Below are positions 26,759 to 35,368 of a stretch of DNA of 64,000 nucleotides, one piece after another; position 1 is the first letter of the stretch, and every line of letters starts with the position of its first letter. Source of the DNA: Chitinophaga silvisoli (GTDB lineage Bacteria; Bacteroidota; Bacteroidia; Chitinophagales; Chitinophagaceae); NCBI RefSeq assembly GCF_003412465.1, contig NZ_QTJV01000006.1, forward strand, positions 744,001 through 808,000, given 5' to 3'. Position numbers and translations under genes: made by a program. The notes below the pieces were generated by a model, which was given only the letters and a program-made list of their open reading frames with translations, searched no databases and was not told the origin of the DNA.

Positions 26759-28441
26759 CTAATAGAAACGCCAGGTGGATTTGAAATCTTTATTGATCGT
26801 TTTATTTTCCAGGATCACCCTGATCATCTCTACAGGCAACATGTTATTCTGCATAATCGCATCATGGAATTGCTGATAACTCATTTTTCCACTATCCACC
26901 ATCTCTTTCTTCAGTGCCATGAATTGCAAACCACCTATCATATACGCCACCTGGTACAGCGGACTATAATCTCCTTTGAAAGAACGGCGTACTTCACCTG
27001 CTGCATTCGCCCTTTCATGTCCTACCCTGTCTACGAGGAAATCAATACATTGCTGCGGTGTCCATTTTCCAAGGTGGTAATTGAGGGAAAAGATAATCCT
27101 GGCACAGCGATGCATTCTCCAGAAGAGCATGCCCACGCGGTCTTCGGGTGACTGAGGAAATTTCAGATCCCACAGCAGCATTTCCCAGTAGAGGGACCAG
27201 CCCTCTATCCAGAACGGTGTTTCAAAGTGGCGATACGTCTTATAACGGTTGGTCATAAACTCCTGTAATGCATGACCGGCAAAAAGCTCATGGTGCACAG
27301 TAGCACGGGAGAAATGCGGGTTATTTCCACGCATACTCATCAGCTTATCGGCTTCTTCCATGTCGTTTGTCGGGTAAGAAATACTTAACTCCTCGCCTCC
27401 TGTAAAGAATGGATTCACCAGTTGCCGCTCAGGTGTCATCATAATCATGCGCCAGGTCTCTTCCGCCAGGGGTGGAATGGTTACCAGGTGCTTACCTTTG
27501 ATGAAGTCTACAGATTCATTGTAGAGTTTCATGATGGCTTCAGGTTGATCACCTGCAGGCACATACGTGTTCTTTACTTTTTCCAGCGCCTTGTGCCAGT
27601 CATCGCCAAAGCCCATTTCACGGCTGGCTTTCAGCATTTCCTTATCACAGAACGCAAATTCCTTATTTGCAATTTCAATCAGCTCTTCCGGTGAATAAGG
27701 AATGAATTCCGTTTGCAACTGACGCAGCAATTCCTCTCTGCCAATAGGATGACCGGTGATGCCACTGCCATCGTCTTTGGTACCGGGAGCCTGCTTCATC
27801 TTGTTTTTCCATGCATTGGCATAACTGGTCAATGCAGAATCCAGCTGTGCATAGGGAGCGGGGATCCACCAGGTGAACAGGGGATCATAGCCATTGTAAA
27901 AAGCCTGGATGCTATGAATGGCTTCCTGCAAACCTTTGGTTACCTGCTCACCTCTGCGCAGCAGGTAGATGTTGAGGTCTGTATTATTGGTTAACTGTTT
28001 TTCCTTTTCTTTGACAGCAAGTGCCATTTCTCTGTAAGTGCCGGCCAGCGCCTGTGCATCCTGTTTGCCACCTCTTCTCCTGATCTTTTCGGCAGCATAA
28101 ATTTTGTCAGCTACAGGAAACCAGGGGGACAATGTTTTTACCTGTGCAGCGGCTTCGTCTAAATGATAGATGTTTTCTTTCAGTTTGGTGCGAAAGAGGA
28201 TGTAGTCTACTCTTGCATCAGTGCTCAGTGCATCGAAATTCACTGCTTCCAGTTGGCCGAGATAGTCGTTGTTAAATGTTTTAAAGCGGGCATTCTTTTC
28301 CGGTGATTCATCAATCTGATAAAAGCGGTACAGGCTGCCCCTGTCTGCTTCATAGTGAATGAGCAGATCCGTAATATCTTTTTGTTGGGCCCATACGGGC
28401 ATAGTAGTCCCCAGCATCATCGAGAGAATGAGTCTTTTCAT
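26759..28441 (-). CDS. DUF885-family zinc peptidase, exported
   Basis: Exported protein of 560 residues with a signal peptide (1-19, VWAQ). The DUF885 metal-site signature appears as HHELFAGH (H384, E385, H390), followed by EGW (E413) and YWE (E420). DUF885 proteins are predicted HExxxGH metallopeptidases; few are characterised. The gene begins 20 bp after the D-amino-acid dehydrogenase-like gene on the same strand, so it is co-transcribed with hydroxyproline catabolism. That context suggests a role in releasing hydroxyproline from peptides (inference). Confidence 0.88.
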   Translation of the reverse strand: MKRLILSMMLGTTMPVWAQQKDITDLLIHYEADRGSLYRFYQIDESPEKNARFKTFNNDYLGQLEAVNFDALSTDARVDYILFRTKLKENIYHLDEAAAQVKTLSPWFPVADKIYAAEKIRRRGGKQDAQALAGTYREMALAVKEKEKQLTNNTDLNIYLLRRGEQVTKGLQEAIHSIQAFYNGYDPLFTWWIPAPYAQLDSALTSYANAWKNKMKQAPGTKDDGSGITGHPIGREELLRQLQTEFIPYSPEELIEIANKEFAFCDKEMLKASREMGFGDDWHKALEKVKNTYVPAGDQPEAIMKLYNESVDFIKGKHLVTIPPLAEETWRMIMMTPERQLVNPFFTGGEELSISYPTNDMEEADKLMSMRGNNPHFSRATVHHELFAGHALQEFMTNRYKTYRHFETPFWIEGWSLYWEMLLWDLKFPQSPEDRVGMLFWRMHRCARIIFSLNYHLGKWTPQQCIDFLVDRVGHERANAAGEVRRSFKGDYSPLYQVAYMIGGLQFMALKKEMVDSGKMSYQQFHDAIMQNNMLPVEMIRVILENKTINKDFKSTWRFY

Positions 28442-28461
28442 GTATAATGAGTTTGTATATG

Positions 28462-29691
28462 TTAGAATCGGTCTACCTTGAAAGGTGTGATGTCCATGGA
28501 GAGTTGATCACCAGTGATGATTTCGCTGACTAACTTACCGGTGGCCGCCCCCAGGCTGATTCCCAGCATGGAGTGACCTGTGGCCACGGTGACATTCGGA
28601 TAGTTTTTCAATGTACCGATATGAGGCAGACCATCTGCACTACAGGGGCGATAGCCATGCCATACCTTATCCGGTGTGGGTAATGGAATGTCGTAAGCAG
28701 GGAAATATCTTTTTACAGATTCGAGAATACCCTGTACCCTTTCCATGCGGGGAGGGGTGTTGACAGGGGTGATCTCCATGGTACCACCAAAGCGGATCTT
28801 GTTGCCGTTCATGGGTGATATCGCTACTCTTGCCTCGCTGAGGATCACAGAGCGCCTTACTTTCCAGGGTGCATCTTCGTAGGTCACGGAGTAACCGCGG
28901 CCACCGACCATGGGGATGTTCAGGTGCAGGAGCTTTGCTAATTCACCACTCCATACCCCTGCAGCGACAACGATATGGTCTGCTTCTAAATTTCCTTTTG
29001 AAGTAATCACGCCATTCTTCGTAAATCCTGTCACCTCCCTGTTGCCTTCAAACTGCACACCCTTACTTTTCAGGTAAGCAATCAGGCTGGTCATGAGTTG
29101 ATTTGGATATAACTGAGCATCCCCGGGAAAGTACACTGCACCGAGAGCGTTGATTTCCGTATCGGGTTCCATCTGCTGCAGGGTCGCCTTATCTATCAGG
29201 CGGGCTTCAATGCCCAGTTCCTTTGCTGCTTTGATGGTATGTTCGGCATGATGGGCGCTGGCTTCCTGCTGAAAGAGCTCCAGCATGCCGGTGGGGTCGT
29301 AACTGAATTCAAGGCCGGGTATTTTGGTCCATTCTTCATAGAGCTGCTTGCTGAGCAAGGCGATGTCTCTTAATGGAACGGCGGATTTCTCAACATGTGA
29401 TTGAGTGGCGCTTTTATAAAATTGAAGACCCCATTTTACGAGGGCACTGTTTAGAGATGGTTTGACGTAAAACGGGCTTTTAGAATTAAGCATCCATTTG
29501 AGGCCCTGCCATACGATACCTGGCGCAGCAAGTGGTACGAAATGACTTGGGCAGATGTAACCCGCATTCCCATATGAGCAGCCGTTCAGCATGTCAGTAC
29601 GGTCTACGATGGTAATGTTGTGTCCTGCGGCCTGTAAGTAAAGTGCACTGGATAATCCGATAATGCCGCCGCCTATGATGATGATCTTCAT
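28462..29691 (-). CDS. FAD-dependent D-amino-acid dehydrogenase-like enzyme, probable cis-4-hydroxy-D-proline dehydrogenase
   Basis: DadA/DAO-family flavoenzyme of 409 residues. Seen: N-terminal Rossmann dinucleotide-binding motif IIGGGIIGLSSALYL (GxGxxG at 7-12), later SADGLPHIG and a C-terminal ATGHSMLGISLGAATGKLV, typical of D-amino-acid dehydrogenases. Next to a 4-hydroxyproline epimerase, the likely reaction is oxidation of cis-4-hydroxy-D-proline to delta1-pyrroline-4-hydroxy-2-carboxylate, step 2 of the trans-4-hydroxy-L-proline pathway. The alternative is a general D-amino-acid dehydrogenase. The gene sits 87 bp after the epimerase gene and 20 bp before the DUF885 peptidase. Confidence 0.88.
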   Translation of the reverse strand: MKIIIIGGGIIGLSSALYLQAAGHNITIVDRTDMLNGCSYGNAGYICPSHFVPLAAPGIVWQGLKWMLNSKSPFYVKPSLNSALVKWGLQFYKSATQSHVEKSAVPLRDIALLSKQLYEEWTKIPGLEFSYDPTGMLELFQQEASAHHAEHTIKAAKELGIEARLIDKATLQQMEPDTEINALGAVYFPGDAQLYPNQLMTSLIAYLKSKGVQFEGNREVTGFTKNGVITSKGNLEADHIVVAAGVWSGELAKLLHLNIPMVGGRGYSVTYEDAPWKVRRSVILSEARVAISPMNGNKIRFGGTMEITPVNTPPRMERVQGILESVKRYFPAYDIPLPTPDKVWHGYRPCSADGLPHIGTLKNYPNVTVATGHSMLGISLGAATGKLVSEIITGDQLSMDITPFKVDRF

Positions 29692-29778
29692 GAATTTTAA
29701 TTTTTCTTTTTGATTTGCCGCCTAATGACAACAAATCAAAACAATTTGACTCCCCATACGGGCAATGTAGTCAAATAA

Positions 29779-30780
29779 TTATAATACAGTAAACCCATAT
29801 GCGTACGGATCATCTTCCGGATCAACAGATATCGTATTATATCCATAAATCCTTGCCCATCCCTCAATTCCCGGTCTGATCGCAGGCATTCCCCCCACAG
29901 TCGTCTCCTCTTCTATTGTGCCAATAAAGCGGGAACCGATAATGCTTTCATGTATAAAAGCATCTCCTTTCTTCAGTTTCCCTTTTGCATACCACTGCGC
30001 CATGCGTGCCGAGGTACCGGTACCACAGGGCGAGCGGTCAATCGCTTTGTCACCATAGAACACAGCATTGCGTGCTGTAGATGCAGGATCCAGCACACTG
30101 CCCGTCCAGAGCACATGCGAGCAACCGTTGATGTGAGGATTATCAGGATGAACGAAGGTGTATTGCTCATTAATGCGTTTTCTCAGTTCACGTGCCCAGC
30201 TGATTAACTGGGAAGCGGTATAATGTTCCAGGCCAGGGAAGTTCTCCTGTACATCTACGATGGCATAGTAATTTCCACCATACGACACATCCACTTTCAG
30301 TGGCCCCAGGTCAGGACATTCTACCACCAGGTCAGTAGCAGCCAGGTAAGAGGCAACATTCGTCAGTTTGACACTTTTTACCTTTTTACCTTCCTGTTTG
30401 TATTCGATGATGACCAGGCCGGCAGGTGCTTCCATCCGCACAATGCCCGGAATCTTTGGCGTAATCAAGCCCTCTTCGATGGCAATAGTAATAGTACCGA
30501 TGGTACCGTGACCGCACATGGGCAGACAACCACTGGTTTCAATAAATAATACGGCAACGTCATTCGACGGATCATGCGGGGGATACAGGATACTGCCGCT
30601 CATCATGTCATGGCCGCGCGGTTCGAACATCAGTCCTTTCCTGATCCAGTCGTATTCCTGCAAAAAGTGGTTGCGTTTGTCACTCATAGTGGCGCCATGG
30701 AGTACAGGACCTCCGCCGGCTACCAGTCGCACAGGATTGCCGCAGGTGTGGGCATCGATACAAAAAAATGTTTTCTTCAC
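29779..30780 (-). CDS. 4-hydroxyproline 2-epimerase (proline racemase family)
   Basis: Cytosolic cofactor-free epimerase of 333 residues interconverting trans-4-hydroxy-L-proline and cis-4-hydroxy-D-proline. Seen: both catalytic cysteines, C89 in PMCGHGTIG and C252 in RSPCGTGTSARMA. Retention of the first cysteine distinguishes epimerases/racemases from the dehydratases of this family, which carry threonine. No signal peptide. It heads the epimerase-dehydrogenase-peptidase-GH127 run of genes; the remaining two pathway enzymes lie at 38.8-41.2 kb. Proline racemase is the alternative, but the gene neighbourhood favours hydroxyproline. Confidence 0.93.
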   Translation of the reverse strand: MKKTFFCIDAHTCGNPVRLVAGGGPVLHGATMSDKRNHFLQEYDWIRKGLMFEPRGHDMMSGSILYPPHDPSNDVAVLFIETSGCLPMCGHGTIGTITIAIEEGLITPKIPGIVRMEAPAGLVIIEYKQEGKKVKSVKLTNVASYLAATDLVVECPDLGPLKVDVSYGGNYYAIVDVQENFPGLEHYTASQLISWARELRKRINEQYTFVHPDNPHINGCSHVLWTGSVLDPASTARNAVFYGDKAIDRSPCGTGTSARMAQWYAKGKLKKGDAFIHESIIGSRFIGTIEEETTVGGMPAIRPGIEGWARIYGYNTISVDPEDDPYAYGFTVL

Positions 30781-30905
30781 GGGTGCTTGATTCTGGTTAA
30801 TTTGTTTTCCTCATTGGTAAAAATACCGGGTGTATAGGAATGTGTACTCTCAGGTATTAATCAATGATGTGCAAAAATTAACATAAAATCAGCGGAAAAG
30901 AAAGG

Positions 30906-31301
30906 CTATTCTTTTGGCAGGGCAATCCGGCCCGGTTTGGGATCGTGATAGTCATCGGAAGAGTCAACCATGAATTCTACCTTTTCTATCTGGTCAATGT
31001 TGCCAAATACGGCATCCGCATACCACAGGCTGCGTTGCGTACTATCCACATCCTGGTCATACCTGAGGGTCACGCCAAGGGTTTCGCTGACTTCTGTAAC
31101 GATAAGTCTGAATGATTCCATGCTATCGGCATTCAGCCCGATAATGGCCTTTACGGAGAGGAGTCTTTTCCCGTCGGGAGAAGTGAGGAATGCTGTAGAG
31201 ACAAAAGGGATGTCGTTGCTGATATTAATTACCTTTTCGGAGGTGCTGATCAGGTCAAATGTACTGTGAATAATGACTGGCGCAGTCAGTGATTCTTCCA
31301 T
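30906..31301 (-). CDS. Hypothetical protein
   Basis: Not recognised. A 131-residue soluble protein without signal peptide or membrane segment, with mixed alpha/beta character and an acidic C-terminal part (VDSSDDYHDPKPGRIALPKE). It lies between the T9SS metalloprotease (upstream by 97 bp) and the hydroxyproline epimerase (125 bp downstream), on the same strand. The long open frame, codon usage like its neighbours and plausible start support a real gene; no function is proposed. Confidence 0.6.
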   Translation of the reverse strand: MEESLTAPVIIHSTFDLISTSEKVINISNDIPFVSTAFLTSPDGKRLLSVKAIIGLNADSMESFRLIVTEVSETLGVTLRYDQDVDSTQRSLWYADAVFGNIDQIEKVEFMVDSSDDYHDPKPGRIALPKE

Positions 31302-31348
31302 AAATACATGATTTTTACCCTATAAGGTGTAAAAATCATGCCGGTATT

Positions 31349-31382
31349 AAAAAAGGGCCCCTGTAAAAACAGAGTACCCCTT
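31349..31382 (-). terminator. Probable terminator of the T9SS metalloprotease gene
   Basis: On the minus strand AAGGGGTACTCTGT, loop, ACAGGGGCCCTT then TTTTAATACC. The stem is imperfect but has a T-rich tail 17 bp after the stop. Confidence 0.6.
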
Positions 31383-31398
31383 CATCTCAACATTCCAA

Positions 31399-33540
31399 TT
31401 ATTTAGTGATTACCAATTTTTTGGTATATGTGCGGGAGCCACTTATTTTTAGTACATAGATCCCGGCAGGCAAAGCCTTATTGATATTAATCGTGGTTTT
31501 CCCTTTGATCCCCTGGAGCAATACCTCCTTGCCCTCACTGTTATAAATGGAGAGCACAGATGCTTCTTCTGCATCAAAGTTGCGGAGACTCACATTAAAA
31601 GAGGTAGCAGCAGGATTTGGATATATGACCACTTCCCTGGTAACAGTTTTTGCCACCGCTGTTGCTGAGCATGCCACATTGCCGCTAAAAGCCATTTGTG
31701 CATCGGTAAACTGGGTATAACTGCTGTTTACATCCGTATTTGATGCATCGCCGGCCCCCTTGCCATCACAATCACTCCGGCCATTGTTAGTATGGGGTAC
31801 CTGCAGGTAAACGCCTGCCGTACTACAATTCCCTATTTCCGCATCACCTCCTACGGTTACGCCTGTACCCAATGTAACACCCCATTCCATGGCATCACCT
31901 TTCACGATCGCATTGTTGGTGACAGTACAATAACTCAGCAGGGCATTGTCTGTCACCTGGGCAGTACCGGAGTAGGTGCCATACCACACATTCGCATTGC
32001 CATTGATTACCACACTACCTGATACGGCAGCATTTTCCACCCAGGCAAAACCATCTATCCGTGCAGTCCCTGATATATTGCTGGTACCTGATACGATGGC
32101 ATTGGGGCCTACATAAGCAGTGGATGCCACAGTGGCGGTATTGGCTACCCAGCCACCGCCATTGGAGTGCGTATGCCCATTCGTTTTGTAGGCGGAGCGG
32201 AAGGTGCTCTGGTACCCTTCAGGCACTGCATTCGCAATCCGCAGTTCATAGGGATAGCGTTTGATCTTTGGCCAGCCGGGCTCCCATACATAGGAAGTAT
32301 GGGTGGTAGGCGCGCCCATGACCACCAGGTATAATTTGGATTCACCACTGTTCAGCTGAATACTGATCTGGCTTTCATTGGCACTGTTCAGGGTACCATA
32401 GCGGGATATGGTACCATCTGCCAGCGCGGTAACAAAGCCATAACGCCAGCCGGCAGTACTATTCACTTCTGTATGCCCTTTGAATTTGACGGTCACTAAC
32501 CCGCCACTACAGGTAGGATATAAGGGAATGATGTTATAACCATAATCCTGCGGTGCAAAGGCATCCGGTACCACGTAGCGACCAGTGCCGGCACTGATCC
32601 GGGTAAGAATGGTATTGAGCCGCCATACATAATGGGGTTCACTGTTGATCAGGGCATCGCGCTGTGCACGGATAATACCCCCAAAACCATTCACGGTATA
32701 ATCTGCCGTGGGTTCTCTTTTTACATATTCATACATAAAGTCGTTCAACTGTGATTGAGTCCACCCCTTCAACCGGCGATAGGTGACCAGCGGGTGTTCA
32801 TTGGCAAGGGATTCCTTCCAGAGGCGGTTGACCATAGAGATGCCATCGATCTGCTGAATGGTGAACAGGAGGCGGAATGCATCGTAATGGTGGCGGGTGG
32901 AACTATAGTGGAACATGGAAGTGCCCATCCAGCGGGGCATATCGTCCGCCGCAAAGCGGGGATACATCTGGTTACGCATGAAATTGGCGTGGGTCTCCCA
33001 AAAGAATCCTGCGGGTTCATAATTGACAAAACCACCTCCTACGGTATTCTCCTGGATGGAGATCATGCCCTGCAGGGAATGGGTCAGTTCATGGCTGATC
33101 ACACCTCCATCGCGGGTAGCGTTGGGATGCACCCACATAGCCCCGATGGTATTGTCGTAGGTACCGCCAAAGGCCCACCCGCCAGGTCCATTAGTGCCCC
33201 AGGTGTCGTTCATGACGATGATGATCTTGTATTTGCCGAGGTTTTTAGTGCTGGTGTCAGTACAGAATTTGATCTCGGAGATGTACTTCGTGTAAATCTT
33301 TTCGAGGGTGTCGCAGATGGATTGGGGATTAAAGGCCAGGTTGGCATCGGGGTAACTGGCGGGATCAGTGCCGACTACATTGCCCCAGAAAACAATGAAG
33401 TTGGCGGATTGATAAGATTTGCTGTAAGACCAGGTATTTAAGGGTGCCGACGAAAACTCAGTGGGGATGAATACCGACTTTTGGGCGGCGGCGATGCCTG
33501 TGATGAGCAGGCACCAGACTAACAGTACATGTGATTTCAT
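31399..33540 (-). CDS. Secreted HExxH metalloprotease-like protein (DUF6055-like) with hexapeptide beta-helix and T9SS domain
   Basis: Large exported protein of 713 residues. Seen: signal peptide (1-19); a metallopeptidase-like domain (about 35-330) with SHELTHSLQG (H150, E151, H154) and a following WETH (E182), the arrangement of a zinc gluzincin; an intervening beta domain to about 455. A run of about 130 residues of hexapeptide-type repeats follows (VASTAYVGPNAIVSGTSNIS, GTAQVTDNALLS), expected to form a left-handed beta-helix. The T9SS type A sorting domain is at about 645-713 (VIYPNPAATS). The DUF6055 relation is from memory of similar sequences. Substrate unknown; it lies within the hydroxyproline region. 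Confidence 0.82.
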   Translation of the reverse strand: MKSHVLLVWCLLITGIAAAQKSVFIPTEFSSAPLNTWSYSKSYQSANFIVFWGNVVGTDPASYPDANLAFNPQSICDTLEKIYTKYISEIKFCTDTSTKNLGKYKIIIVMNDTWGTNGPGGWAFGGTYDNTIGAMWVHPNATRDGGVISHELTHSLQGMISIQENTVGGGFVNYEPAGFFWETHANFMRNQMYPRFAADDMPRWMGTSMFHYSSTRHHYDAFRLLFTIQQIDGISMVNRLWKESLANEHPLVTYRRLKGWTQSQLNDFMYEYVKREPTADYTVNGFGGIIRAQRDALINSEPHYVWRLNTILTRISAGTGRYVVPDAFAPQDYGYNIIPLYPTCSGGLVTVKFKGHTEVNSTAGWRYGFVTALADGTISRYGTLNSANESQISIQLNSGESKLYLVVMGAPTTHTSYVWEPGWPKIKRYPYELRIANAVPEGYQSTFRSAYKTNGHTHSNGGGWVANTATVASTAYVGPNAIVSGTSNISGTARIDGFAWVENAAVSGSVVINGNANVWYGTYSGTAQVTDNALLSYCTVTNNAIVKGDAMEWGVTLGTGVTVGGDAEIGNCSTAGVYLQVPHTNNGRSDCDGKGAGDASNTDVNSSYTQFTDAQMAFSGNVACSATAVAKTVTREVVIYPNPAATSFNVSLRNFDAEEASVLSIYNSEGKEVLLQGIKGKTTININKALPAGIYVLKISGSRTYTKKLVITK

Positions 33541-33911
33541 GGATTGTGTTGTTAAGGGTTTTTAGCATGAGGGTGTGCGCTTCTAAATTTAGGAGAATTG
33601 AAAAGGCAGGGAACTACGAATATTAACTCATTCTAACCAGATCCTGACTTCAATGGAATAAGTACACGATATCATCATTATAAGGTCACCAAAAGGTCAC
33701 CTCATTATCCCGGGGATATTGAAGTGACCTTTTGGTGACCTTATAGTGTACTATTGGATACGAGATAGCATTAAAGATGCATACTATTTTAACAGCAGGC
33801 AGGAAGGCTCCTTACTATACATTAAATAAAATTATATTTAAAATTATTCTGGAACACGGTTCCATTTTTATTATATTGTAACAACCCAGTATCAAATTAT
33901 ATCAAGCGCTT
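33541..33911. other. Divergent intergenic region with long palindrome
   Basis: 371 bases between divergent start codons. It contains the iterated palindrome at 33680-33744, a small GGAACacgGTTCC dyad at 33851-33863 about 48 bp before the ATP-grasp start, and otherwise AT-rich promoter sequence. No gene was seen. Confidence 0.7.
33680..33744. repeat. 65-bp perfect palindrome built of four AAGGTCACC units
   Basis: Two 21-bp perfect inverted arms (33680-33700 and 33724-33744) flank a 23-bp loop. Each arm is itself two direct copies of AAGGTCACC separated by AA, so there are four units, two in each orientation. The loop contains the dyad TATCCC-G-GGGATA. It sits between divergent promoters, so it is unlikely to be a convergent-gene terminator. 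Alternatives are a multi-site operator, a cruciform or attenuator, or a small mobile repeat. Confidence 0.9.
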
Positions 33912-35348
33912 ATGGGATTTTTGGACCAATATGACCTTTCTCCCAACGTATGGGATGAGATGTACGATCGTAAACAGATCAGAGAACACTATCACAAAGT
34001 CTTCAATTCGCTGGAACAATTTGATGTGAATGCCCTCCAGCAGAAGGACCGCCTTGCGGGCGAACTCTTTATGAACCAGGGCATTACATTTACAGTATAT
34101 AGCGATGATGCCGGTATTGAACGCATTTTCCCTTTTGACATCATTCCCCGCGTCATTACCGGGAAGGAATGGGATCATATAGAACTGGGTATTCAACAGC
34201 GCTTAAAGGCCCTGAATCTCTTCCTGAAAGATATTTACAATGAACAGCAGATCCTGAAGGATAAGGTCGTTCCTGCGGCGCTTATCGCCTCCTGTCCGCA
34301 TTATACCAGGGAGGTATTCGGGATCAGGGTGCCCCATGATATTTATGTACACATTTCGGGGATTGACCTGATCCGGGGCGAAGACGGGCAGTTTTATGTA
34401 CTGGAAGACAACCTTCGCACCCCTTCGGGAGTCAGTTATATGCTGGAAAACAGGGAGGTGACCAAGCGGATCTTCCCGGAAATGCTCGCATCCAGTCATG
34501 TGAGGCGGGTGAGTAATTACCCCCTGATGCTCCATGAGATTTTACTGCAAATGGCACCCGCACAGATCTCCAATCCCAGCGTGGTACTGCTTACTCCCGG
34601 CATCTACAACTCCGCTTATTATGAGCACGCATTCCTGGCCCGTATGATGGGGATTACACTTGTAGAAGGCAGGGACCTGGTGATAGATAATCACAAGGTG
34701 TATATGAAAACAACGGAAGGACTGGAACAGGTGCATGTGATCTATCGCCGTATAGACGATGAATACCTCGACCCCCTGGTGTTTAAACCTGATAGCGCTC
34801 TGGGTATTCCGGGACTGATGAATGCCTACCGCATGGGGAATGTGGCTATTGTGAACGCCATTGGAAATGGGGTGGCGGATGACAAAGCGGTGTATGCATA
34901 TGTACCGCAAATGATCCGTTATTACCTGAATGAAGAACCCATTCTGCCCAATGTACCGACTTATGAAATGAGTGATCCCGAACAACGCAAACATGTATTT
35001 GACAATATAGAAAAGATGGTGATCAAGCGCACCAATCAATCCGGTGGCTATGGTATGGTGATGGGCAATAAAGTAAGCCCGGAAGAATGGGCGAAGGCTA
35101 AAACTGCTATTGAAGCGGATCCACGCAGCTTTATTGCACAGCCAATCATCAAGCTTTCTACCGTACCTTGTTTTATTGACGGCACTTTCCAGGCCAGGCA
35201 TGTAGACCTGCGTCCTTATGCACTTTGCGGTCCGCAGGGTGTACAGATTGTACCCGGCGGCCTTACCAGGGTAGCTTTACGTAAAGATTCCCTGATCGTG
35301 AATTCTTCGCAGGGCGGGGGTAGTAAGGATACCTGGGTTATTGACTAA
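33912..35348 (+). CDS. Circularly permuted type 2 ATP-grasp protein (DUF404/DUF407)
   Basis: Predicted peptide-ligase-type enzyme of 478 residues. Seen: the permuted ATP-grasp hallmarks GIDLIRGEDGQFYVLEDN, RTPSGVSYMLENR, YRRIDDEYLDPL, AIGNGVADDKAV, KRTNQSGGYGMVMG and RHVDLRPYA. It is the first gene of a three-gene plus-strand unit with the alpha-E protein (gap 20 bp) and a transglutaminase (gap 11 bp). This combination recurs in many bacteria and is predicted by comparative genomics to make or attach a peptide-like modification; no product is known. It is preceded by the large palindrome. Confidence 0.93.
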   Translation: MGFLDQYDLSPNVWDEMYDRKQIREHYHKVFNSLEQFDVNALQQKDRLAGELFMNQGITFTVYSDDAGIERIFPFDIIPRVITGKEWDHIELGIQQRLKALNLFLKDIYNEQQILKDKVVPAALIASCPHYTREVFGIRVPHDIYVHISGIDLIRGEDGQFYVLEDNLRTPSGVSYMLENREVTKRIFPEMLASSHVRRVSNYPLMLHEILLQMAPAQISNPSVVLLTPGIYNSAYYEHAFLARMMGITLVEGRDLVIDNHKVYMKTTEGLEQVHVIYRRIDDEYLDPLVFKPDSALGIPGLMNAYRMGNVAIVNAIGNGVADDKAVYAYVPQMIRYYLNEEPILPNVPTYEMSDPEQRKHVFDNIEKMVIKRTNQSGGYGMVMGNKVSPEEWAKAKTAIEADPRSFIAQPIIKLSTVPCFIDGTFQARHVDLRPYALCGPQGVQIVPGGLTRVALRKDSLIVNSSQGGGSKDTWVID

Positions 35349-35368
35349 AACATTAATATAGATCGTAC

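Noticed and set aside
33680..33744. Interpretation of the large palindrome as a simple terminator
   Set aside because: It lies between divergent starts, has no T-run on either side, and its arms contain internal direct repeats not needed for a hairpin.
34542..35201. 219-codon minus-strand frame inside the ATP-grasp gene
   Set aside because: Fully antisense to conserved ATP-grasp motifs; no recognisable features.
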